Below are positions 25,573 to 33,977 of a stretch of 64,000 nucleotides of DNA, in pieces (positions within the stretch are counted from its first letter, which is position 1; each line of letters begins with the position of its first letter). Origin of the DNA: Flexifilum sp963727545 (lineage in GTDB: Bacteria; Chloroflexota; Anaerolineae; Aggregatilineales; Phototrophicaceae); assembly GCA_963727545.1 (NCBI GenBank), contig CAVSGS010000023.1, forward strand, positions 1 through 64,000, in the 5' to 3' direction. A program made the position numbers and the translations under genes. The notes under the pieces are model-generated. The model had not been told where the DNA came from. It ran no database searches and saw nothing but the letters and a program-made list of their open reading frames with translations.

Positions 25573-25951
25573 GATCGCCGAGGATGATAGGAACGGTCGC
25601 CGCCGGTGGGCGGCTTTCGGCTTTCTGCTGATCGTCTCGCTGACCATCATTTCGTGGTTCGCCGCCCCGGATGTGATCAAGTGGGTGAAATCGACGTTCC
25701 GGCAGTTCAACACCAGCAGCTTGACGCCGATTCAGCTTCAATTGGCGTTCACGGCGATCGTCTTCATACTGCTCGTGCTGATCGCCGGGCTGATTGTGAC
25801 GCTGTTCGCGCCGAAGAAGGTGCTGAACGTCAAGGAAAAAGATTTGGTGAAAGAGCGCGATGCGGGCGAGAAATATCGCCAAGCGCAGCGAAAGCGCCAG
25901 CGCCGGATCAACCGAGAATTGCGCGAATTTAACGAGAAGAAATTGAAATAA
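25559..25951 (+). CDS. Small membrane protein with basic C-terminal tail
   Basis: 130 residues, two hydrophobic helices (about 20-40 and 62-86) separated by a short loop, then a highly charged C-terminal tail (EKYRQAQRKRQRRINRELREF). Its ATG overlaps the FAD/FeS gene's end by 14 bases and it is followed after 3 bases by the next gene, so it is co-transcribed. Family not recognised. A membrane anchor or assembly partner is possible but unproven. Confidence 0.75.
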   Translation: MSQIKIAEDDRNGRRRWAAFGFLLIVSLTIISWFAAPDVIKWVKSTFRQFNTSSLTPIQLQLAFTAIVFILLVLIAGLIVTLFAPKKVLNVKEKDLVKERDAGEKYRQAQRKRQRRINRELREFNEKKLK

Positions 25952-25954
25952 GCT

Positions 25955-27715
25955 ATGGATCGAACTGTACCGAAGACCGGAAGTGAAGAGATCGAACTGT
26001 ACATGCGAACGTACTATTCGCTGCTGCGGTCGACTCACACGATCCAAATCGAGACTTTAGTCGAGAGCCATGCCGCGATGGACTCATCGCTGCACGTGCT
26101 CGCCCGCAGCCCGCAAGTAGACGTCTCGGCGCTGATTTACACCAGCTTGCGCTTACCCCCCTGCGTCATCGACGTGGATTTTGTGATCTTGGGACAGTTG
26201 GAGAAATCGTTTCTCGATGCCAACTATCCGGTGACGGATTGGGAACGGGTCTACGCGCCCGGTCGCCGCCGCCGGATGCACTTCGACGGCGGGCACCGGT
26301 TGGCGGTTTTCGTCGCCAGTCGCTCGGACATCGACGACTTGATCCCGATCATGACTGCCTATCAAATCGAGTGGAACAAGCTGAACGGTCTGCTGCAAGG
26401 TGAGGTCGTCAAACTGTTCTTGGCACAGCATCACGACCGGCGCACGCCCTTGAGTGAAAGCGAACGGATGATGCTGGCGACGGCGCTGCAAATGGACCCG
26501 GCTGACCTGCACCGACTGGAGGTGGTTTGGGGGGCGAGTTTCATTCCAACCTTGCTGGCGATGTCGCGCGGGCGGAAGTCGTTCGGCATCCGGCAAATCG
26601 CCGGGTCGTTGGCGGATTACCGGCGGGCGACTTCGCGCTGGTGGGACGATTTGGTCGCTCAACTAGGCGATCAGGTCGATCTCGAAGGCAGACCGGTCTA
26701 CTTCGTGTCGAGCAACACGCACTCGCTGACGAATCTGCTGACCGGGTTCGCGCTGCGCGAAGAACAGCAGATTATCCAGTATATCGAGTCGCGCGGGCAC
26801 GGGCAGTTGATAGAAGAATTTCGGGCGATTCAGGCGGACGGCGGGGCGACAACCAAGCCGAATTTCCTGTACTACGTCCTGAAAAAGTATCTGAGCGATC
26901 AGGGCGAAGATCCCAATCGACGGCTGCACGAGGACGAGGCAGCCATCGGCATTCATCGGGTGCCGAGCAAACACGGCTTCGACATCGAGGCGCAGGTGAT
27001 CGAGATCAATAAGCTGCGCCCGGAATGGCTCGACCCGCGCGTGTACGAAGCGATGGATTACGGCTGGCTCGGTCAAAGCGATGCCTTGATCCTCAACATC
27101 GACTATCCGCTGGGGTTAGGCGCGTATGAAATCCTCATGCGCGTGACCGAGCGGGTGTCGCGACTGCTCGGCGTCTACATCATGGGCAAGGCGGCGACGC
27201 TCAACGGGCGAATTGGTGACGTGATGATCTCGAACGTCGTCCACGATGAGCATTCGCAAAATACCTACCTGTTCAACAACTGCTTTTCGGCGCAGGACGT
27301 CGCCCCGTACTTGTCTTTCGGAATGGTGCTGGACAATCAGAAGTCGATCAGTTCCTACGGGACATTCCTGCAAAGCCCGCGTTACATGAGCGTGTTCTAT
27401 CACGAAGGCTACACGGTGATCGAGATGGAGGGCGGACCCTATCTGTCATCGGTGTACGAAGCCGTGCGCCCGAAGCGTCACCCGCAGAATGAGATCGTCA
27501 ATCTGTACGGCGCGCCGTTCGACGTGGGCATTCTGCACTATGCCTCGGACACGCCCTTCACGAAGGGTAAGAATCTGGGGACGAATTTCAGCTATGGCGG
27601 CGTCGATCCGACTTATGCGACGTCGATTGCGATTTTGCACCGCATCCTCGGCAACGAATCGGTGCGCGTCGGTGTGCTCCCCAAGCGGACGGCGGAGGAA
27701 ATTTTGCCGACCTGA
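25955..27715 (+). CDS. Unassigned 586-residue protein with a nucleoside-phosphorylase-like C-terminal region
   Basis: The N-terminal half (1-350) is soluble, helical, with no motif I can name. In the C-terminal half, residues 410-430 read MGKAATLNGRIGDVMISNVV and residues 488-494 VIEMEGG, spaced like the 'G..G.L....GDVVI' and 'EMEG' blocks of the purine nucleoside phosphorylase/uridine phosphorylase superfamily. This resemblance is by eye. If real, the protein would be a large nucleosidase or phosphorylase, which suits a purine locus. It sits between the FAD/FeS and molybdopterin subunits in one run of genes. It could be one of the large uncharacterised DUF families; I do not assign a name. 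Confidence 0.8.
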   Translation: MDRTVPKTGSEEIELYMRTYYSLLRSTHTIQIETLVESHAAMDSSLHVLARSPQVDVSALIYTSLRLPPCVIDVDFVILGQLEKSFLDANYPVTDWERVYAPGRRRRMHFDGGHRLAVFVASRSDIDDLIPIMTAYQIEWNKLNGLLQGEVVKLFLAQHHDRRTPLSESERMMLATALQMDPADLHRLEVVWGASFIPTLLAMSRGRKSFGIRQIAGSLADYRRATSRWWDDLVAQLGDQVDLEGRPVYFVSSNTHSLTNLLTGFALREEQQIIQYIESRGHGQLIEEFRAIQADGGATTKPNFLYYVLKKYLSDQGEDPNRRLHEDEAAIGIHRVPSKHGFDIEAQVIEINKLRPEWLDPRVYEAMDYGWLGQSDALILNIDYPLGLGAYEILMRVTERVSRLLGVYIMGKAATLNGRIGDVMISNVVHDEHSQNTYLFNNCFSAQDVAPYLSFGMVLDNQKSISSYGTFLQSPRYMSVFYHEGYTVIEMEGGPYLSSVYEAVRPKRHPQNEIVNLYGAPFDVGILHYASDTPFTKGKNLGTNFSYGGVDPTYATSIAILHRILGNESVRVGVLPKRTAEEILPT

Positions 27716-27769
27716 TGGTCGGCGCATCAACGCAAGTTGGCATCCGAAAAATATGAAAGGGAAGTTGAT

Positions 27770-28213
27770 ATGGCGAAACCTTACGTTCTCACGCCGCAGC
27801 TACGTCTGGTGAACAAGGTGATGGGCTTGTTCCTGCGCTTGGGCATCGGTCCTAAGCAAACGAGTTTGCTCACCGTGCGCGGGCGTAAATCGGGAAAACC
27901 GTATACGACGCCGGTTTCGCCGATCGAGCAGGCTGGGGAAACTTACATCGTGGCGCCGTATGGTGAAGTCGGTTGGGTCAGGAACGTGCGCGCTTCCGGT
28001 GAAGCGATCCTGACCCGCGGGAGCAATGCGCAAACGGTTAAACTTCAGGAAATCGATCCGCCGGAGACCGCCGCGTCGATCCTGAAGGCTTATCTTCAGC
28101 GCGAGCAGCAGTATGTGGGTCCCTACTTCGATGCCAGCGCTGATTCGTCGGTGGCGATGGTGGCGGCGGAGGCGGCGAATCACCCGGTGTTTCGGATTGT
28201 TGGGTCGTCATGA
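27770..28213 (+). CDS. Deazaflavin (F420)-dependent nitroreductase-family protein
   Basis: 147-residue DDN-like split-barrel protein. TSLLTVRGRKSGKPYTTPVSPIE is the phosphate/F420-binding Arg/Lys-rich block, followed by YIVAPYGEVGWVRNVRASGEAILTR, typical of the family's Trp-Val-Arg-Asn motif. The ATG at 27770 follows AAAGGGA; an upstream in-frame start is not supported. Together with the F420 biosynthesis genes and the LLM enzyme it is the second probable F420-using enzyme in the locus. Substrate unknown (quinone or other reduction). Confidence 0.88.
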   Translation: MAKPYVLTPQLRLVNKVMGLFLRLGIGPKQTSLLTVRGRKSGKPYTTPVSPIEQAGETYIVAPYGEVGWVRNVRASGEAILTRGSNAQTVKLQEIDPPETAASILKAYLQREQQYVGPYFDASADSSVAMVAAEAANHPVFRIVGSS

Positions 28214-28241
28214 GAGCTTAGACGAATCGAGGTAAATCACT

Positions 28242-30468
28242 TTGGCTAAAGATAAAACGGTCGTCGTCGGGCAGACAGTACGGCGGATCGATGCGCTCGG
28301 CAAAGTGACGGGCGAGACACCGTATCCCGGCGACTTCGACATGGACGGTCAGCTGTACATGAAGCTGCGCTTCAGCGACCGGGCACACGCGCGGATCGTC
28401 GCGGTGGATACGAGCGCGGCGGAGACGCTGCCGGGCGTCGTCGCCATTCTGACGGCGAAGGACGTGCCGGTCAACGAATACGGTTTGGTGACGAAAGATC
28501 AGCCAGTGCTGTGCGGACCCGGCAGCGACAAACCGGGCGCGGACATCGTGCGCTGCTATATGGATATGATCGCGGTGGTGGTCGCGGAGACCGAAGCGCA
28601 AGCGACCGCGGCAGCGCAAGCGATTAGCGTTGAGTATGAAGACCTGCCGACGGTGTTCGATCCCTACGAAGCGATGCAGGACGGTGCGCCGCAGCTTCAC
28701 GCCGATATGCCGAACAATATTCTCGTGCATTATCGCACGCGCTACGGTGACATGGCGGCGGGCTGGGCACAAGCCGATGTCGTGCTGGAAGGCGAGTATT
28801 CGACGGGTTATCAGGAGCACGCCTTTTTGCAGCCGGAAGCCGGAATCGGCTATATCGACGAGCAGGGGCGGGTGACGGTCGTCGTCGGCGGGCAGTGGAC
28901 GCATGAAGATCAAGGCTTGATCGCCCACGCGCTGGACCTGCCCGAAGATGAGATCCGCGTGATTTACCCGGCGATCGGCGGTGCGTTTGGCGGACGCGAG
29001 GATATGTCGATCCAGATCGTGCTGGCGCTGGCGGTCAATCGCGTGCGCCGCCCGATCAAGACGATTTGGAGTCGCGCCGAGTTCGATTCAGTATCACCAC
29101 AAGCGCCACCCGATCACGATCAAGACGAAGTGGGGAGCGACGCGCGCAGGTAAGATCGTCGCGGTCGAGGCGGAAGTCGTCGGCGACGCGGGCGGCTACA
29201 ACTACACCTCGACCAAGGTGCTGGCGAATGCCAACCTGATGATCACCGGTCCCTACGTGGTCGATAACTGCCACATCGATACCTACGCCGTGTTCACCAA
29301 CAACATCCCGACTGGCGCCTTTCGCGGCTTCGGTGCACCGCAAGCCTGCCTCGCCGCCGAAGGGATGGTGAATCGGCTGGCGGATGAACTGGGAATCGAC
29401 CCGGTGGAACTGCGGCTGATGAACTCGATCCAAGAGGGGAGTATCCTCTCGGTGGGAACGCCGCTCCCGGCGGGCGTAAGTATGCCGCAGGTGATCACGG
29501 CGGCGGCGAAGGAAAGCTACTGGTTGCAGGCTGGCGATATATGGTCGCGGCTGGTATTGGATCAGCCGGAAAATCCGGCGCTGCGGCGTGGAATCGGCTT
29601 CGCCTGTGGCTTCAAGAACGTCGGCTACAGCTTTGGCTTCCCGGAGCACTGCTGGGCGACGGTCGAACTTTACGGCGCTGCGCAGATCGAGCAGGTGGTG
29701 ATCAAGCACGCCGCGGCGGACGTGGGACAAGGCAGCCACACTGCGATTATGCAGATGACGGCGGAAGCGGTCGGTGTGCCGCTGGAATGCGTCAAGCTGA
29801 TCGCGGCGGATACCGCGGAGACGAAATCGGCGGGGAGCGTGTCGGCGTCGCGGATGACATTCATGGCGGGTAATGCTGTGCGTGGGGCAGCGGCGCAGGC
29901 GCTCGCGGCATGGAAGAACGAGGAACGTCCCGCTAAGGCGACTTATCAATATCGCCCGCCCAAGACCTCGGCTTACGATCCGTTGACGGGCAAGTGCGAG
30001 CCGAATTTCGCTTACGGTTACGTGGCGCAAGCGGTCGAGGTCGAAGTCGACGTCGAGACTGGACAAATCTACGTGCGGCGGGTCGTCAGTGCAAATGACG
30101 TCGGTAAGGCGATCAACCCGCAGCAGGTACAGGGACAAATCGAGGGCGCAGTGGTACAGGCGCTCGGTTACGCCGTGATGGAACACCTGATCTCGAAAGA
30201 AGGGCGGATCGTCAACCCGTTCCTGTCGAGCTACCTGATCCCGACGGTGCTTGACGTGCCGATCGAAGTCAAGTCGGTGATCCTTGAATACGCCGATCCG
30301 ATTGGTCCGTTCGGGGCGCGCGGTATGGCAGAGATGCCGCTGATCCCGCTGGCTCCGGCGATTGCGGCAGCGGTTCACGACGCCACCGGTGTCTGGATCA
30401 ATGACCTGCCGATGACGCCGGATCGCGTGGTGGCGAAGCTGCGCGAGCAGGGCGTGGGTGTCTTCTAG
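28242..30468 (+). pseudogene. Xanthine-dehydrogenase-type molybdopterin subunit, frameshifted
   Basis: About 740 residues if repaired. The first frame (TTG 28242, after GAGGT) holds VRRIDALGKVTGETPYPGD and GGAFGGRED. It derails at 29082 and stops at 29153. One base later the second frame continues SIQYHHKRHPITIKTKWGA and runs to 30468. The second part has GAFRGFGAPQ (Arg typical of purine hydroxylases, unlike the CO dehydrogenase AYRCSFR motif), GQGSHT and GMAEMPLIP with the catalytic Glu. An extra T at 29082-29083 explains the break. It probably hydroxylates hypoxanthine/xanthine or a related purine, like XdhD/YgfN. If the shift is real, the enzyme is lost while its partners remain. Confidence 0.88.
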
Positions 30469-30496
30469 TTACGTCTCAAGGTGAATTTGTCTGTAG

Positions 30497-30520
30497 GGGC
30501 GAGGGATCCCTCGCCCTTTT
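30497..30520 (+). terminator. Perfect palindrome with T-tract after the molybdopterin subunit
   Basis: GGGCGAGGGATCCCTCGCCC (30497-30516) is a perfect 20-base palindrome followed by TTTT, consistent with a factor-independent terminator. It is preceded by TGTAGG, so the block resembles the GTAGGGGCG element after ade. Confidence 0.75.
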
Positions 30521-30550
30521 ACATACCTTATAGGTTTTGTGGATGGTGCG

Positions 30551-31894
30551 ATGAAGCTGCATGAGGCGTTTGGTGTCGTGCGCGGCGACGTGGTAGCGCT
30601 GATCGGCGCGGGCGGCAAGACTGCGACGCTGATCGCGCTGGCGCACGAGTTGGCGGAACTCGGCTGGCGGGTGCTGGCAACCTCAACCGCACCGATTCCG
30701 GCGGATCAACTGGCGCTGATGCCACACGTGCTGCGCTTTGACGCGGGCGCGGACGCGATCAGCGCGGCGCTGGGCGAAGACGGTTTCGTCTACATCACCG
30801 GGAGTCTGGGCGGCAAGGGAGTCGCTGCGCCGCCGATGGAGTGGTTCGGCTGGACGTTGGACGCCGTCAACGCCGACGTGCTGCTGATCGAGGCGGATGA
30901 GGCGGCAGGTTTGCCGCTTAAAGCGCCGCTGGATCACGAGCCGCTGATTCCGCCGGAAACCTCGCTGGTGATCCCGATTGCGTCGCTGGCGGCGCTCGGT
31001 CAACCGTTGGACGCGGATCACATTTACAACCCCGAAGCGATGATCGAGCGCTACGGTTTCTACGAAGGCAATCCGGTGCTCTCGCCGTGGATCGCGCAGG
31101 TGGTCCGGGATGAAGCACTTGGCTTGCGGGGTATCCCGGAGCGGGCGCGGGTGATGGCGCTGCTGAATGCTGTCCCGGCGGAAGGCTATCTGCGGCTGCG
31201 GGCGCATCTGATGGCGCGGATGATCCTCAAATCGTCGCGTGTGAGCGGGGTGGCGCTCGGCTCCGTGCGCAGCGCCGACCCGATCAGCGAAGTGCAGCGA
31301 CCGCTGGGGGCGATTGTGCTGGCGGCGGGTTTGTCGCGGCGGATGGGCGAGCCGAAAGTGCTGCTGCCGTGGACGCACGGCAAGACGATCGTCGAACACA
31401 TCATTGACCAACTGATCCTCGCGCGCATCGACCACATCACGGTGGTTACGGGCAATCGCGCCGATCAAGTCGCGGCGCTGGCGAAAGCGCGCGGCGCGAA
31501 CGCCGTCTTTAATCCGCGTTACGAGGTTGGCGAGATGCTGTCGTCACTTAAGGTGGGGCTGATGCATCAGTCGAGCGAGATCGCGGCGGCGTTGGTCGTC
31601 TTGGGCGATCAGCCGCGCATCCAGCCCAAGATCGTCGGGCAGGTGATGATGGCATACGCTGAAGGTCGGGGTGATTTGGTGATACCGAGCTATCAAATGC
31701 GGCGCGGGCATCCGATTCTGATCGACCGGCGCTACTGGAACGAACTGACCGCGCTGCCGGATGAGGGGAATCCGCGCGACGTGATCAACGCGCATCCCGT
31801 CACTTACGTCAACGTCGACAATGACAGCATCCTGCGCGACGTCGATACGCCTCAAGACTATCAAGCTGAACGCTTGCGTGCGGGACTGAAATAA
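30551..31894 (+). CDS. YqeC-MocA fusion: selenium-hydroxylase accessory domain plus molybdenum-cofactor nucleotidyltransferase
   Basis: 447 residues in two domains. Residues 1-230 match the YqeC family: VVALIGAGGKTATLIALA (P-loop-like), VLATSTAPIP, LLIEADEAAGLPLKAP. Residues 255-445 match MocA/YgfJ-type nucleotidyltransferases: GAIVLAAGLSRRMGEPKVLLPW, VVLGDQPRI, RRGHPILIDR. MocA-type enzymes put CMP on molybdopterin to make MCD, used by xanthine-dehydrogenase-family hydroxylases in bacteria. In E. coli yqeC and ygfJ are neighbouring genes; here they are one polypeptide. YqeC is a marker of selenium-dependent molybdenum hydroxylases. The start at ATG 30551 gives the family N-terminus. Confidence 0.9.
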   Translation: MKLHEAFGVVRGDVVALIGAGGKTATLIALAHELAELGWRVLATSTAPIPADQLALMPHVLRFDAGADAISAALGEDGFVYITGSLGGKGVAAPPMEWFGWTLDAVNADVLLIEADEAAGLPLKAPLDHEPLIPPETSLVIPIASLAALGQPLDADHIYNPEAMIERYGFYEGNPVLSPWIAQVVRDEALGLRGIPERARVMALLNAVPAEGYLRLRAHLMARMILKSSRVSGVALGSVRSADPISEVQRPLGAIVLAAGLSRRMGEPKVLLPWTHGKTIVEHIIDQLILARIDHITVVTGNRADQVAALAKARGANAVFNPRYEVGEMLSSLKVGLMHQSSEIAAALVVLGDQPRIQPKIVGQVMMAYAEGRGDLVIPSYQMRRGHPILIDRRYWNELTALPDEGNPRDVINAHPVTYVNVDNDSILRDVDTPQDYQAERLRAGLK

Positions 31895-31915
31895 CGCGCG
31901 CTCCAGTGCTCGCGG

Positions 31916-32152
31916 CTACGTTTTCAACCAGTCGATCAAGCGGGTGACCATATCGCGATTGTAGGGTTGGGTTCGGGTATATTCCGCCTGCATCAGCAGC
32001 GTCAGCTGTTCAAGCTCGGTCGCGTGAATGCGTGCACCATTGACAAAAACCCACGCCTCATCAATGGCGCGGAGGTCTTTCGGCATTCGCTGGTAGAGTT
32101 TTTGATAGGCTTCGGCGTAACCGAGCATCGCTTGTTCGGCGTTGGGAGGCAT
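31916..32152 (-). CDS. Small hypothetical protein on the minus strand
   Basis: 78 residues, opposite in direction to all its neighbours. A GGAG lies about 10 bases upstream of the ATG at 32150-32152. The sequence (AMLGYAEAYQKLYQRMPKD and VTRLIDWLKT) is helical, with no Cys or membrane span. I judge it real because it lies outside other genes and has a ribosome-binding site and balanced composition. Family not recognised. Confidence 0.6.
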   Translation of the reverse strand: MPPNAEQAMLGYAEAYQKLYQRMPKDLRAIDEAWVFVNGARIHATELEQLTLLMQAEYTRTQPYNRDMVTRLIDWLKT

Positions 32153-32224
32153 CAGCAGCGCTGCTCCTAGGTCGTCATTGTAACTTAATCTTAACCAGAT
32201 AATGTCGACTAGTAAATCGGTACT

Positions 32225-32249
32225 GCCCGAAAATTTTGTGAATTCGGGC
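32225..32249. promoter_or_regulatory. Inverted repeat upstream of the punA promoter (possible operator)
   Basis: GCCCGAA (32225-32231) and TTCGGGC (32243-32249) form a perfect 7+7 inverted repeat with an 11-base AT-rich spacer. It lies 5 bases upstream of the proposed -35 element of punA, a place where a regulator could bind. No known consensus was matched. Confidence 0.4.
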
Positions 32250-32254
32250 GGTAG

Positions 32255-32283
32255 TTCACGCGCCCGATCAAGGCGGGTATAAT
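32255..32283 (+). promoter_or_regulatory. Sigma-70-type promoter for punA
   Basis: TTCACG (32255-32260), a 17-base spacer and a perfect TATAAT (32278-32283) stand 36 bases before the punA ATG. The -10 element is exact and the spacing ideal; the -35 matches 4 of 6. Confidence 0.65.
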
Positions 32284-32319
32284 AAGGGGAAATCGGGCGT
32301 AAGCATTGGAGTAAAGGCT

Positions 32320-33159
32320 ATGGCGTATACCCGCGCCGATTACGAACGCGCCGTCGAGGTGATCCGCAGCCGCACGTCGCTGGCGGTCAAGACCGGGCTG
32401 GTGCTGGGATCGGGGTTAGGCGTACTGGCGGATCAACTGGAGAACCGCAGCGTGATCCCGTATGGCGAGATTCCCGGCTGGCCCCCATCAACGGTGCATG
32501 GACACGCCGGTCAGCTCGTGATCGGCACGCTGGAAGGCTGCCCGGTGATCACGCAGCAGGGACGGGCACATTTCTACGAGGGCTACACCCTAGAGCAGGT
32601 CACGTTCCCGATTCGGGTGATGCGGACGTTAGGTGTCGAGACGCTGATCTTGACCAACGCCGCCGGTGGGGTCAACCTCGCGTTTCAGGCGGGTGACGTG
32701 ATGCTGATCAACGATCACATCAATTTCGTCGGGATGGTGGGCAACAATCCGCTGATGGGACCGAACGACGACTCAATCGGCGAACGCTTCATCGGCATGG
32801 CGCACACTTACGACCGTGATTTGCGGGCGACGGCGCGGCAGACGGCGGCTGATGCGGGCGTGACGCTGCACGAAGGCGTCTACTGCTGCTTGTCGGGTCC
32901 GACGTTCGAGACACCCGCCGAGATCCGAATGCTGCGGACGCTGGGCACCGATGCGGTGGGAATGTCCACCGTCCACGAGGTGCTGGTCGCGCGGCACGGC
33001 GGGATGCGCGTGCTGGCGTTTTCCGGGATTACCAACAAGGCGATCGACCGGATCGACAGCGACGCCGAGACTACTCACAGCGAAGTTCTGGAAGTCGGCG
33101 CGATCCTCGTGCCAAAATTAGCGGCGCTGCTGCGCGGAGTATTGCGGACGCTGGCATGA
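32320..33159 (+). CDS. punA: Purine nucleoside phosphorylase (trimeric PNP-I type)
   Basis: 279 residues. It phosphorolyses inosine and guanosine to the free base and ribose-1-phosphate. Motifs: LVLGSGLGVLAD, STVHGHAGQLVIG, GRAHFYEGYT (phosphate-binding His), LTNAAGGVN, GPTFETPAEI and GMSTVHEVLVARHGGM with the purine-binding FSGITNKAI. Length and motifs fit the 270-290-residue class. It provides hypoxanthine and guanine to the catabolic genes upstream, though it has its own promoter. It overlaps the next gene (ATGA). Confidence 0.95.
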   Translation: MAYTRADYERAVEVIRSRTSLAVKTGLVLGSGLGVLADQLENRSVIPYGEIPGWPPSTVHGHAGQLVIGTLEGCPVITQQGRAHFYEGYTLEQVTFPIRVMRTLGVETLILTNAAGGVNLAFQAGDVMLINDHINFVGMVGNNPLMGPNDDSIGERFIGMAHTYDRDLRATARQTAADAGVTLHEGVYCCLSGPTFETPAEIRMLRTLGTDAVGMSTVHEVLVARHGGMRVLAFSGITNKAIDRIDSDAETTHSEVLEVGAILVPKLAALLRGVLRTLA

Positions 33160-33977
33160 GCAGCATTATTACCGGAATTGTCTTTCTAATCGAGCAGGTG
33201 GCGACGGGCTTATACATTGTCCTAGCGGTCGTGCTGGTGCTGGCTCTGCGCCTGTGGCTGCGCGCGACGAGCGCGTATCGCGGCACCTACTTCGAATTGG
33301 AAAAAGACATGGCGCGCTACCGGCGCGGTAACGCTTTCACAGCGGTTGTGCTGGTGATCGAGGCGGCGCTGATCGTGGTCGGCGTGCAGCGTGTGGTCGC
33401 GCCGGCGCTGCGCGATTCACTGGGCGATCTCGCGCCGCAGCAAGTCGCGGTCGTCAGCGATGGGCAGTTTCGCACGCCAATTCCGCCGACGTTCAGCGCG
33501 CAGGTGATCGACCCCAGTAACGTGCAGTTGGGCGAAATCGACCCGGCGCAGCAGATCCAGCCGACGCCGACGCTAACACCGACTCCGGTTGGCACGATTG
33601 TGGCGAATGCACCGGCGGCGAACTGCGCCACACCGGAACAAGCCATGCTGCAAATTCCGGCGAATGGCATGGTCGTGTTCGAGCCGATCGCCGTCATCGG
33701 CATCGCGACGAGCGACAATTTCGCTTTCTACCGCTTCGAATTGAAAGGCGAGTCAACCTCTGGCAATTTCGCCACCATCGGCGTGGACGGCACGCAGCCG
33801 CAGGCGCAGATCGGCGAGTTGGGGCAGTTTGTGCCGAGCTTCTACACGCCGGGTGAGTATCAGTTCCGGCTTTCGGTGTTCGACACGACCAACGCGCTGC
33901 GCGCTTCCTGTACCGTAACGATCTACATCAGCGAGCCGATCCCGACGCCGACGCCGCTGACCGCCGGAGGCTCATGA
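33156..33977 (+). CDS. Membrane-anchored hypothetical protein with Thr-Pro linker
   Basis: 273 residues. Helices at about 5-30 and 60-85, then an exported region: a Thr/Pro spacer (QIQPTPTLTPTPVGT) leads to a beta-sandwich-like domain (FEPIAVIGIATSDNFAFYRFELKG and GEYQFRLSVFD) of the sort found in cell-surface adhesion or carbohydrate-binding folds, ending ISEPIPTPTPL. Its ATG overlaps punA's stop, and its own stop overlaps the DUF2520 gene. Family not named. Confidence 0.75.
   Translation: MSSIITGIVFLIEQVATGLYIVLAVVLVLALRLWLRATSAYRGTYFELEKDMARYRRGNAFTAVVLVIEAALIVVGVQRVVAPALRDSLGDLAPQQVAVVSDGQFRTPIPPTFSAQVIDPSNVQLGEIDPAQQIQPTPTLTPTPVGTIVANAPAANCATPEQAMLQIPANGMVVFEPIAVIGIATSDNFAFYRFELKGESTSGNFATIGVDGTQPQAQIGELGQFVPSFYTPGEYQFRLSVFDTTNALRASCTVTIYISEPIPTPTPLTAGGS

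Noticed and set aside
28242..30468. Selenocysteine or programmed frameshift in the molybdopterin subunit
   Set aside because: No in-frame TGA precedes a motif, and no slippery heptamer with a clear downstream structure is visible; a simple extra base explains the break better.
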